DNA of 9,543 bases from NCBI GenBank assembly GCA_023434855.1, contig JAEYSJ010000376.1, positions 1 through 9,543 on the forward strand. Reading direction: 5' to 3'. The notes under the pieces are model-generated. The model saw only the letters and a program-made list of their open reading frames with translations, was not told the origin of the DNA and searched no databases. Source of the DNA: Bacillota bacterium (GTDB lineage Bacteria; Bacillota_C; Negativicutes; JAEYSJ01). Of the stretch, positions 1 to 6,360 are shown piece by piece (within the stretch, counting starts at the first letter, position 1; each line of letters opens with the position of its first letter). Made by a program: the position numbers and the translations under genes.

Positions 1-807
1 CACATGTAGTACCGGACCTGTCATGAAGACATGCCCGTCATTATGAATTTCCACTTTAATAATACCACCCGGCATATGTACATGTACTACATTATCAACC
101 AGTCCCATTCTGTAAGCAGCACTGGCAGCGGCACAACTGCTGCTGCCGGAGGCCAGCGTATATCCGGCCCCCCGTTCCCAGATTTCAATCCGGATGTTAC
201 TACGATCAATTACTTTCAAGAACTGGACATTAATCCGGTTGGGAAAATTATCGTGTTCCTCAATTGTCTTCCCCAAATCGCAGGTCATTTCCTGCGAAAT
301 TTCATCACAGTGTACCACGCAATGGGGGTTGCCAATGGATAAACATGTTATGTCCAACTTGTGATTGTTAATCAGTAATCGCTCATTCAATACTTCCCTT
401 GCCGGTCCCGCCACAGGAATCATCTGGCTTTGAAATGTAACCATCCCCATATCCACCTGAATTTTACTGCCTTTTTCATCAAGTAACTTTACATGAACGT
501 CACCGCCTAAAGTCGCCAATTTAAATTCGTTATTTTCAACATATCCGGCATCACTAAGAAACCTTGAAAATATTCTGATGCCATTACCGCTTTTCTCGGC
601 CTCACTGCCATCAGGATTGAATATCTTTAAGTGAATTGTATTGTCTTTAAATAATGGTCCATACAAAATGCCGTCCGAACCGATACCGAAATTACGATGG
701 CAGATAAGCCGGATGTTTTCCTCTGATAAGTTAATTTTAGTCTTGCTAGGATCAATGACAATATAGTCATTACCTAAAGCATGATATTTGTAGAAATCAA
801 AATTCAT
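1..807 (-). CDS. dapF: Diaminopimelate epimerase (DapF)-family protein, catalytic Cys both replaced by Ser, 3' end cut by window
   Basis: An open frame of 269 codons runs from ATG at 807 to the window edge without a stop; DapF is usually about 275 residues, so little is missing. GGGAGG lies just upstream of the ATG. DapF signatures are clear: HALGNDYIVID near residue 9, FGIGSDG, NPDGSEAEKSGNGIR (64-78), SIGNPHCVV, NRINVQF and ERGAGYTLASGSSSC (211-225). DapF inverts L,L-diaminopimelate to the meso form in the cytoplasm for lysine and peptidoglycan, using two cysteines (73 and 217 in the H. influenzae enzyme). Here residue 73 is Ser (codon 591-589) and the second position, residue 220, is also Ser (codon 150-148); the usual Glu before it is Tyr216. 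Substrate-binding Asn and Arg positions look retained. The fold is certain, but true DAP epimerase activity is doubtful; another isomerase or an elimination reaction is possible. It diverges from the AraC-type gene. Confidence 0.85.
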   Translation of the reverse strand, partial: MNFDFYKYHALGNDYIVIDPSKTKINLSEENIRLICHRNFGIGSDGILYGPLFKDNTIHLKIFNPDGSEAEKSGNGIRIFSRFLSDAGYVENNEFKLATLGGDVHVKLLDEKGSKIQVDMGMVTFQSQMIPVAGPAREVLNERLLINNHKLDITCLSIGNPHCVVHCDEISQEMTCDLGKTIEEHDNFPNRINVQFLKVIDRSNIRIEIWERGAGYTLASGSSSCAAASAAYRMGLVDNVVHVHMPGGIIKVEIHNDGHVFMTGPVLHV

Positions 808-853
808 TTTAATCCTCCCTCACTTCCCAATTAGCTTTCTTAAATATAATTTA

Positions 854-859
854 ATTATA
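854..859 (-). promoter_or_regulatory. Candidate -10 box for the epimerase-like gene, within an AT-only palindrome
   Basis: On the minus strand a perfect TATAAT lies about 47 bases upstream of the start codon. It is one arm of an AT-only palindrome at 845-859 (TATAATT, one base, AATTATA). No good -35 box is found at 16-18 bases, so the promoter may need an activator. AT-rich palindromes arise easily by chance, so this is weak. Confidence 0.3.
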
Positions 860-903
860 AATAAAAACTTTTATCCAAACATTGCTTTATCTGCCAAAAA
901 AGG

Positions 904-932
904 TTGCAAAAGATGCTATGGCGAATAATATT
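904..932 (+). promoter_or_regulatory. Candidate promoter of the AraC-family gene
   Basis: TTGCAA (904-909) is followed after 17 bases by AATATT (927-932), each matching the sigma-A consensus at four of six positions. The -10 half sits inside the 916-940 palindrome, so a protein bound there would block or modulate transcription. Confidence 0.3.
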
Positions 933-940
933 TGCCATAG
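916..940. promoter_or_regulatory. 25-bp near-perfect palindrome, probable operator in the divergent region
   Basis: Outer arms CTATGGC (916-922) and GCCATAG (934-940) are exact inverted repeats, and the inner AATA/TATT also pairs, giving 11 of 12 matched positions around a single central base at 928. It lies 22 bases before the AraC-type start codon and about 110 bases from the epimerase start. The single-base centre suits a symmetric dimer site better than a terminator loop, and no T-run follows. Confidence 0.55.
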
Positions 941-962
941 TAATATTTTGTGAGGTTTCATT

Positions 963-1859
963 ATGAAAAAAGACGTCACTTTTCCAAATGAAAAACGTGG
1001 TTACCTAGGCAACGATTTTAGAATTTTCAACTTACAAGATACTAAGGAAATGCAAATAGAATCCCATTATCATGACTTCAATAAAGTTGTAGTGTTCATT
1101 TCCGGTAAAGTGACTTATTGTATTGAAGGTACAGCATACAAGTTACAACCTTGGGATATCCTGCTTATTAACCACAATACTATTCACAAGCCGATAATTG
1201 ACACAGCATCGCCATATAAGCGTATGGTTATATGGATCCGGCCATCCTTTTTGCAGAACCATACCGATGCCAATTGTAATCTAATGACCTGTTTTGAATT
1301 AGCTCACCGGAATAACTCCAATTTGCTGCGAATAACACCGGAAATGCTGAAAATAATTCAAGCGATTTTTTGCCAAATTAGTGACGCCTGCCATAACTGT
1401 AAATTTGGTGATAAAGTGCTGCTTGATGCGCTCTTCTTTCAGCTAGTTATATACCTGAACAGGCTAGCTTTGGATAAAGACTATAGTGCAGTTCATGCTG
1501 ACATCGAATATGACGAGACTATTAGCAATATACTAAAATACATTGATAACAATATTGCGGATGATTTATCTATTGAAAAACTGTCTTCTATATTTTTTTT
1601 AAGCAAATACTATCTCATGCGTAAGTTCAAACATCATACCGGTTATAGCATACATAACTATGTTCTGCAGAAAAGATTGATTGCCGCCAACCAATTCATT
1701 CGAGCCGGGCAATCTTTCCTGACGGCATGTATGGAAAGTGGATTTCACGATTATTCCAATTTTACCCGGGCATTTAAAAAAATGTACGGATTATCTCCCA
1801 AAAAGTATCATGAGTTAGCAAAATATGAAGAATCTAACTTCCTACCAGAAATTAGATAG
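963..1859 (+). CDS. AraC-family transcriptional regulator with N-terminal cupin sensor domain
   Basis: A 298-residue protein; GTGAGG precedes the ATG at a normal distance. The N-terminal half is an AraC-type cupin: SHYHDFNKVVVFISG (34-48), a GTAYKLQPWDILLIN strand pair, and NTIHKPI with further His. The C-terminal ~100 residues form the double helix-turn-helix DNA-binding domain: LSIEKLSSIFFLSKYYLMRK (first HTH, about 202-221) and the recognisable second HTH with GFHDYSNFTRAFKKMYGLSP (260-279). Members bind a small ligand in the cupin and activate or repress nearby genes. The middle region holds several cysteines (C137, C143, C146, the last two as CHNC), which is unusual and could bind metal or sense redox. 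Divergence from the epimerase-like gene suggests that gene as a target; the ligand cannot be deduced. Confidence 0.93.
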   Translation: MKKDVTFPNEKRGYLGNDFRIFNLQDTKEMQIESHYHDFNKVVVFISGKVTYCIEGTAYKLQPWDILLINHNTIHKPIIDTASPYKRMVIWIRPSFLQNHTDANCNLMTCFELAHRNNSNLLRITPEMLKIIQAIFCQISDACHNCKFGDKVLLDALFFQLVIYLNRLALDKDYSAVHADIEYDETISNILKYIDNNIADDLSIEKLSSIFFLSKYYLMRKFKHHTGYSIHNYVLQKRLIAANQFIRAGQSFLTACMESGFHDYSNFTRAFKKMYGLSPKKYHELAKYEESNFLPEIR

Positions 1860-1865
1860 TAAAAT

Positions 1866-1905
1866 AACCGGGATACAGTTGGAATTCCTCCACTGCGTCC
1901 CGGTT
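1866..1905. terminator. Bidirectional terminator-like hairpin between convergent genes
   Basis: AACCGGGA (1866-1873) pairs with TCCCGGTT (1898-1905); inside, CAGT/ACTG and GGA/TCC extend the stem. It begins 6 bases after the AraC-type stop and is followed on plus by only a short T-run; on minus by TATTTTACTATC. It sits between convergent genes, so it probably serves both strands. Confidence 0.65.
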
Positions 1906-2007
1906 TAACAAGCTTAAGAAGTCGTGGCAGCATCTTTTCAGCGGCAAAAACTCACCATTTCGCGCAATGCAGCGGGAGCATGCTTGGTGCAAACGTTCCA
2001 TAACCAT

Positions 2008-2850
2008 TTAATAAAATCGATTTCCTAAAACAAACTTATTTATAGCGTTGGCCACTCCCTCATCATTATTAGAACTTGTTACGTAGTCCGCTTTTTGTTT
2101 GACTGTTTCCAGAGCATTTCCCATTGCAATACCCAATCCGGCATATTCTATCATAGATATATCATTGGCACTATCGCCTATGGTTATTATTTCTTCACGC
2201 TGCACACCGTAAAATGAAGCCAGCATTGCGACTGCTTTTCCTTTAGAAACTCCTTTGCGAGTAATTTCAACATTAAATTTAGATGAATCGACTATTTCTA
2301 ACTCTTGTATATTTTTTAATTCATTCCGCAATTCATTAATTAGAGCCGCATCTCTATATATAATTTCGCATTTTACAATATTGTCTTTTTCTTTATACAA
2401 AACTTTTCTCCATCGTTGCCAGGAAAATACATATTCCATATCAAGTTTGTTGCTTCTTCGGCCTAATATTTTCGTAACAACATAAAAAAGTTTAAACAAA
2501 AAATTTCCGTAATAAAATTTATCGGGGGTACAAAAATAAGGCTTTATATTGTGCCTGCGAAATAATTCCAACAATTTCAGTAATAAAGTTTCACCAAGCA
2601 CATCCTTAAAAATAACCTTATCATTATCTTTTTCTTTTATGAAAGCGCCATTCGATGCTATCACAGGAGACTTTACACCTATTAGATTGGAGTAATACTC
2701 GGCATCGGTATACATTCGTCCGGTGCATATCACTATATGAATCCCTTGCTTATATGCCTCAAGCAGTATTTCTTTTGTTCTATTTGTAACCTTATGCTGA
2801 CTATTCAACAGTGTTCCGTCAACATCAATACAGACTAATTTATATGCCAT
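2008..2850 (-). CDS. Cof-type HAD-IIB family hydrolase (sugar- or cofactor-phosphate phosphatase)
   Basis: A 280-residue cytosolic HAD phosphatase of normal length for the Cof/YidA group. All four HAD motifs are intact: motif I DVDGTLL with nucleophile Asp9 and acid Asp11, motif II ICTGR with Thr43, motif III Lys203 in VSKGKA, and motif IV TIGDSANDISMI with Asp226 and Asp230 for magnesium. The region between motifs II and III (about 80-190) is the C2B cap that sets substrate choice. Such enzymes dephosphorylate sugar phosphates, PLP or flavin precursors; the substrate cannot be read from sequence. GAAAGGG lies upstream of the ATG. It converges on the AraC-type gene and seems a single-gene unit, though a short overlapping upstream frame (2835-2900) may influence its translation. 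Confidence 0.93.
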   Translation of the reverse strand: MAYKLVCIDVDGTLLNSQHKVTNRTKEILLEAYKQGIHIVICTGRMYTDAEYYSNLIGVKSPVIASNGAFIKEKDNDKVIFKDVLGETLLLKLLELFRRHNIKPYFCTPDKFYYGNFLFKLFYVVTKILGRRSNKLDMEYVFSWQRWRKVLYKEKDNIVKCEIIYRDAALINELRNELKNIQELEIVDSSKFNVEITRKGVSKGKAVAMLASFYGVQREEIITIGDSANDISMIEYAGLGIAMGNALETVKQKADYVTSSNNDEGVANAINKFVLGNRFY

Positions 2851-2900
2851 AATAGCCCTTTCTCAAAATAATTTCTATCCCTTACAGTTGTTGATGTCAT
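2835..2900 (-). CDS. Possible 21-codon upstream ORF overlapping the HAD gene start
   Basis: ATG at 2900-2898 follows GGGGGAG (2915-2909) with 8 bases spacing, a stronger ribosome binding site than that of the HAD gene. The frame runs 21 codons and stops at 2837-2835, inside the HAD coding start (ATG 2850) in another frame. This could be a leader peptide coupling translation, or a chance purine run. The peptide (MTSTTVRDRNYF...) resembles nothing I know. Confidence 0.25.
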   Translation of the reverse strand: MTSTTVRDRNYFEKGLLWHIN

Positions 2901-2931
2901 ATCTTCGGCTCCCCCACTACAGCAACTTAAC

Positions 2932-2960
2932 AATATCCAATATTAGTTTTCAAGCATCAA
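2932..2960 (-). promoter_or_regulatory. Candidate promoter of the HAD gene
   Basis: On the minus strand TTGATG (2960-2955) and GATATT (2937-2932) are separated by 17 bases, each matching sigma-A consensus at four of six positions. It would start transcription near 2925, upstream of the GGGGGAG site. Confidence 0.3.
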
Positions 2961-3031
2961 TAATCGTTTATTCATTGCCTTCTTCAGGGTTTGCTTGATC
3001 CGGTAATTGAACTTATATTGCTCTCTTGCAT

Positions 3032-3067
3032 TTTAAGACTCCCACTTACGAAAGCGGGAGTCTTAAA
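3032..3067 (-). terminator. Hairpin downstream of the 3128-3430 gene
   Basis: TTTAAGACTCCC (3032-3043) and GGGAGTCTTAAA (3056-3067) form a perfect 12-bp stem, with a further CTT/AAG pairing inside the loop. It lies 60 bases after the stop of the small gene and well upstream of the HAD promoter candidate. The T-run beyond the stem is poor on both strands, so termination may rely on the A/T base of the stem, or it may be another kind of site. Confidence 0.55.
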
Positions 3068-3127
3068 GTTTGATAAATCGCAGCAAATTAAAATTTGATA
3101 AATTTACAAGACAGCTATGAATATTCA

Positions 3128-3430
3128 TTAATTTATTGAAATTCTCATTCCTGAATAGTACGGGTAATTATCCAGCAGACCGTTAAGGGCTTCTTTAACC
3201 TTTGAAAGCCGCATCATTTCAGGATTTTCCTGATTGCTTATGTGAACGACCAGATTAACCATTTCATCGCTGCCAGGATATTCATTGACTATCGGTTGAG
3301 ATGTGCTTATATTATAGGCAATTAATCTTTCAGCTATATCCTGATATAGCTTCCTACCGGAAAAAACAGGTTCCTCCATATCTATTTCAATATTAATTAA
3401 TTTATATACTATACCATCTTTGACATACAT
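3128..3430 (-). CDS. Small protein of unknown function (100 residues)
   Basis: I do not recognise this protein. The frame opens at an ATG at 3451, but AAGGGGG at 3445-3439 lies inside that extension and is 8 bases before the ATG at 3430, so the start MYVKDGIVYKL is preferred, giving 100 residues. It is probably cytosolic: no signal peptide or membrane segment, and no cysteine. It looks like alternating strands and helices: VYKLINIEIDM strand, KLYQDIAERLIAYNI helix, VNLVVHIS strand, MRLSKVKEALNGLLDNY helix, and an aromatic YPYYSGMRISIN end. A terminator (3492-3519) separates it from the preceding small gene, so it should have its own promoter, which I could not place. A 12-bp hairpin follows. 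Confidence 0.7.
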   Translation of the reverse strand: MYVKDGIVYKLINIEIDMEEPVFSGRKLYQDIAERLIAYNISTSQPIVNEYPGSDEMVNLVVHISNQENPEMMRLSKVKEALNGLLDNYPYYSGMRISIN

Positions 3431-3491
3431 TGGCATTACCCCCTTTACCATTGTTTTAAAATATTTCGGGCACTAGCGTAATTTCTCCTGC

Positions 3492-3519
3492 AAAATTAAA
3501 AGGCCACCAGTGGCGGCCT
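3492..3519 (-). terminator. Intrinsic terminator of the 69-residue protein gene
   Basis: On the minus strand AGGCCGC (3519-3513) pairs with GTGGCCT (3507-3501) through seven pairs including one G-U, with loop CACTG, followed by TTTAATTTT (3500-3492). It lies 57 bases after the stop of the 3576-3785 gene and before the next gene. Confidence 0.75.
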
Positions 3520-3575
3520 AATATAGCAGCATATCTCTGATATCGTATTCGAGAAAAATGATATGAAATTCATTA

Positions 3576-3785
3576 CTATATTCCATAATCTTCAACGAAA
3601 TCCCCTGGTTCTCCATCTCTTTCTTCAATTACGATCCGAACATATTTATCAGAAAACTCATTTAAGATTCCGTTAATATCTATAAACCTATTCTTATCAT
3701 TATTGGTATCAAGCCAGTAATCCGATCCGCCACCATCATAGTGTGTCCTGCTTAACATGCCTTCAACAACTTTTATGCCAGCCAT
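3576..3785 (-). CDS. Small acidic protein of unknown function (69 residues)
   Basis: I do not recognise this family. GGAGGGG sits 6 bases before the ATG, a strong ribosome binding site that supports expression despite the short length. The protein is rich in Asp and Glu, has no cysteine and no membrane segment. Its N-terminal third carries a Gly-rich THYDGGGSDYWLD stretch; the second half INGILNEFSDKYVRIVIEERDG looks like a helix followed by a beta strand, and it ends with an acidic tail. It starts 93 bases after the kdpD-like stop and has its own terminator (3492-3519), so it may be the last gene of a kdpD transcript or a separate unit. No promoter was clear in the 93-bp gap. Confidence 0.7.
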   Translation of the reverse strand: MAGIKVVEGMLSRTHYDGGGSDYWLDTNNDKNRFIDINGILNEFSDKYVRIVIEERDGEPGDFVEDYGI

Positions 3786-3878
3786 TAGTACCCCTCCGTC
3801 ACACGAATTTAATTTATGCCAATTATCAATATCCTATACATCTTGGTTCATTTTCATACCTTGAGACACATGTTGCTT

Positions 3879-5933
3879 TCAAGATGCTATATCGTTCCCG
3901 ATCTTACTGTGCTCACCATACACAGCCAGTTTAGATTCTTTGGTATTAGCTAATATCGTCCGTTCCACGGCAATAGCCGCAAGTCCTACTCCGGCATCCA
4001 CTATTCGCCGTTCTTCCGGTGTCAACTTATGTTCTCCAACACGAATACCTAGTAAACCTACTGTTTTGTGTTGAGCCTTCAAAGGAATATATAAATAGTT
4101 TGCTTCAGGTGATGTTGCGGTGGAATTACCCGCCGCCTGACCATGTTGATACGCCCAGGCGGCAACATCTGCTTCCCTTAGATCACATAAGGCTGGCTGT
4201 TCTGTAATCCCCGGACGCTTCCTTAGCTGTGCTTGTCTGCTACAATCTGCCCATATTTTTAATGTACCATGATCATCAGGCAGCAAAACCCTTGTATCCC
4301 GGTTAATTGCATTTGCAGACTGTTTTGCAATCGCTTGTGAAATGGCCCCCAGACCGTGAACCGTAGCAATTTCCAGGCTCAATTGATAAAGTGCACGGGT
4401 ACTTCGTTCCCTAATACGGGCAAGGGTTGCTTCCACCTTTAGATGCTGTGTCCTCCCGCCAATTACAAACGCGATAAACAAGGAAATGACAAAGCTCCCC
4501 AGATCATATAGATGCTGAATCTGGAAGTACCCCGGCGGCGCTTCAAACAGGAAACCGAACCCGATGACACTACATAAAAAAGTAATATAGGCAGGCCATC
4601 TACCCCACCAATAAGCACTCAGCACGACAGGCAATTGATATAATAACGCGATATTAACAATTCCGAGCTTGCTTTTCAATAACATACTAACCCCAGTTGC
4701 CAGGGCCATCATGAGAACACCTGGGCAGTACTGAAATAAAGATATTGGCGTAGGAGCGTCCCTAGTTGCGATTATTGCCGGCTGTTCCTGTTCCGCTTCC
4801 CCGCGAATTACATATACATTGATTTCGCCGCTTTTGCGAATTAATTCATCTACAATAGAGCCGCGAATTATTTCCCATAGACGACTATGCCGAGGCTTGC
4901 CAATAACGATTGTCGTTATACTATGATTTCGGGCAGTTTCCAGAATTTCTTGCGTAAGATCTTCCCCTACAACAGTCAGCGTTTTAGCCCCTAATTCTGC
5001 TGCTAATTGCATATTCCTGTCTAACCGGTCACGGTCTTTTTTACTCATAGCAGACGGACGTGCAGGTTCAACATGCACTGCCAACCAATCAGCCTGAAGT
5101 CCTCCCGCTAACCGGTAGGCTAAACGAATTAACTGAGCCGAAAAAGGACTTGGACCTACGCAAACCATTACTCTGCCGGCAATTGGCCACTGACTACCGT
5201 TAGCTTCTTCTTTTTTATACTCTTTTAAGTCTTTTTCAACTTGGTTGGCCGTAAACCGCAGGGCCAGTTCCCGTAATCCGTTAATTTTTTCCGGCCGGAA
5301 AAAATTAATCAGGGCTTGCTCCGCCTGGGTGGGAATATAGACTTTTCCTTCTTTTAACCGTTCAATTAAGTCCTCAGACGGAATATCAATTAATTTTACT
5401 GCATCTGCCTGTTCAATAATATAATCCGGCACTGTTTCTTTGACTACAATACCGGTTATCTGACTTACTAAATCGTTAAGGCTTTCAATATGCTGGATAT
5501 TTAAAGTAGTAAATACATTAATACCGTTTTTTATAAGCTCTTCAACATCCTGAAAACGGCGTTTATGGCGGGAACCGGGAACATTTGAGTGAGCAAGTTC
5601 GTCAACTAAAACCAATTCAGGTTTCCTGGCAATAATGCCGTCGATGTCCATTTCCGCCAGTATTTTCCCGCGATATTCAAGCTTTTTGGCTGATATACTT
5701 GTTAATCCTGCTACCAGTTTTTCAGTTTCTTTACGCCCATGTGTCTCAACACAGCCGATTAAAACATCGACACTTTCACGCAGATGTTGATGAGCTGTCT
5801 CCAGCATCGCATATGTCTTACCTACCCCCGCCGCTGCACCTAAAAATACCGTTAGCTTTCCCCAGGATTCTTTTTCAATGCGTCGCAGGATATCTTCAGG
5901 ATCAGGACGACCATCCGCTGCATATCGTTGCAT
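3879..5933 (-). CDS. kdpD: KdpD-like sensor protein lacking the histidine kinase domain
   Basis: A 684-residue protein; AAGGGGG lies 5 bases before the ATG. KdpD of E. coli is about 890 residues and senses low potassium and turgor to drive kdpFABC through KdpE. Domains in order: KdpD sensor domain (about 22-230) with Walker A GAAAGVGKT (32-40) and LVLVDELAHSN (107-117); universal-stress-protein domain (about 252-376); four membrane helices of the DUF4118 type (about 403-492) with YWWGRWPAY between helices; and a GAF domain (about 512-658). It ends 26 residues later. No H-box, HisKA or HATPase follows in any frame of the 93-bp downstream gap. The USP domain lacks the FTAxY part of the c-di-AMP motif known from S. 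aureus KdpD (here WLAVHV). No kdpABC or kdpE is in the window. Short KdpD forms exist naturally, so this may be a working variant and not a broken gene. Confidence 0.9.
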   Translation of the reverse strand: MQRYAADGRPDPEDILRRIEKESWGKLTVFLGAAAGVGKTYAMLETAHQHLRESVDVLIGCVETHGRKETEKLVAGLTSISAKKLEYRGKILAEMDIDGIIARKPELVLVDELAHSNVPGSRHKRRFQDVEELIKNGINVFTTLNIQHIESLNDLVSQITGIVVKETVPDYIIEQADAVKLIDIPSEDLIERLKEGKVYIPTQAEQALINFFRPEKINGLRELALRFTANQVEKDLKEYKKEEANGSQWPIAGRVMVCVGPSPFSAQLIRLAYRLAGGLQADWLAVHVEPARPSAMSKKDRDRLDRNMQLAAELGAKTLTVVGEDLTQEILETARNHSITTIVIGKPRHSRLWEIIRGSIVDELIRKSGEINVYVIRGEAEQEQPAIIATRDAPTPISLFQYCPGVLMMALATGVSMLLKSKLGIVNIALLYQLPVVLSAYWWGRWPAYITFLCSVIGFGFLFEAPPGYFQIQHLYDLGSFVISLFIAFVIGGRTQHLKVEATLARIRERSTRALYQLSLEIATVHGLGAISQAIAKQSANAINRDTRVLLPDDHGTLKIWADCSRQAQLRKRPGITEQPALCDLREADVAAWAYQHGQAAGNSTATSPEANYLYIPLKAQHKTVGLLGIRVGEHKLTPEERRIVDAGVGLAAIAVERTILANTKESKLAVYGEHSKIGNDIAS

Positions 5934-6038
5934 ATTATCCCCCTTAGGTTCGCTATTGCAATCAGTCTCAAAATATGTATGGCACTTACGGTTATTCTAC
6001 ACTTATTTCATTGTACAAACAGCAAATTTCCTCTACCA

Positions 6039-6067
6039 TCTATCAACAGCATAAACAAATTTGTCAA
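6039..6067 (-). promoter_or_regulatory. Candidate promoter of the kdpD-like gene
   Basis: On the minus strand a consensus TTGACA (6067-6062) is followed after 17 bases by GATAGA (6044-6039), three of six for the -10. It leaves a leader of about 100 bases before the start codon. The weak -10 would fit an activated promoter. The rest of the 427-bp gap 5934-6360 holds the two hairpins listed below and no convincing gene. Confidence 0.35.
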
Positions 6068-6120
6068 TGCTCAAAAAAGTAATTTTATAAACTGGAACAT
6101 CTCCTTTTAAAAATGACAAA

Positions 6121-6144
6121 GAGGTAGAATCAATATTCTGCCTC
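6121..6144. terminator. 10-bp hairpin in the gap upstream of the kdpD-like gene
   Basis: GAGGTAGAAT (6121-6130), loop CAAT, then ATTCTGCCTC (6135-6144). On plus the one non-Watson-Crick position is a U-G pair; on minus it is a C-A mismatch, but only the minus side is followed by a T-rich tract, TTTGTCATTTTT. It lies 54 bases upstream of the promoter candidate, so it may end read-through from the protease gene or be a symmetric protein site. Confidence 0.45.
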
Positions 6145-6262
6145 CAAGACTATCAATATGTTGCGCTATATATTGGGCCGGTAAATTCCTTTCCCGATGA
6201 TAGGGTTTTGCTTAATTTCTTAATTTTACTGACTGCTATAAAGGAAATATTCGCTCAAGAAT

Positions 6263-6292
6263 AAAAAATTCCTGTTCACATAACTATGGGAA
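6263..6292 (-). terminator. Possible intrinsic terminator of the M50 protease gene
   Basis: On the minus strand ATTCC (6292-6288) pairs with GGAAT (6273-6269), with a small internal GTT/AAC pairing, then TTTTTT (6268-6263). It lies about 70 bases after the protease stop. The T-run is good but the stem is short with internal loops. Confidence 0.35.
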
Positions 6293-6360
6293 TCTTTGTC
6301 TGATCAGCCTCTTCATTAAGATTACTGGCTTTTATACATGCGAAAAATTGTATCTACAAA

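Noticed and set aside
31..342. 103-codon plus-strand frame.
   Set aside because: Antisense shadow of the epimerase-like gene, whose minus-strand frame carries clear family motifs.
1852..2007. 51-codon minus frame beginning right after the HAD stop codon (MVMERLHQACSRC...).
   Set aside because: No ribosome site of its own, it runs through the 1866-1905 hairpin and into the 3' end of the AraC-type gene; composition is not convincing. An alternative frame there reading HAPAALREMVSF is also interrupted by stops.
2940..3040. Minus-strand frame with KFNYRIKQTLKKAMNKRLLMLEN that looks like the end of a helical protein.
   Set aside because: It has no usable start codon, a stop precedes it within about 30 codons, and it lies between a hairpin and the HAD promoter candidate; too short to call a remnant.
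3069..3103. Direct repeat TTTGATAAAT at 3069-3078 and 3094-3103.
   Set aside because: AT-rich 10-mers next to a hairpin with no third copy; chance or minor slippage explains it, and there is no sign of CRISPR or att-site structure.
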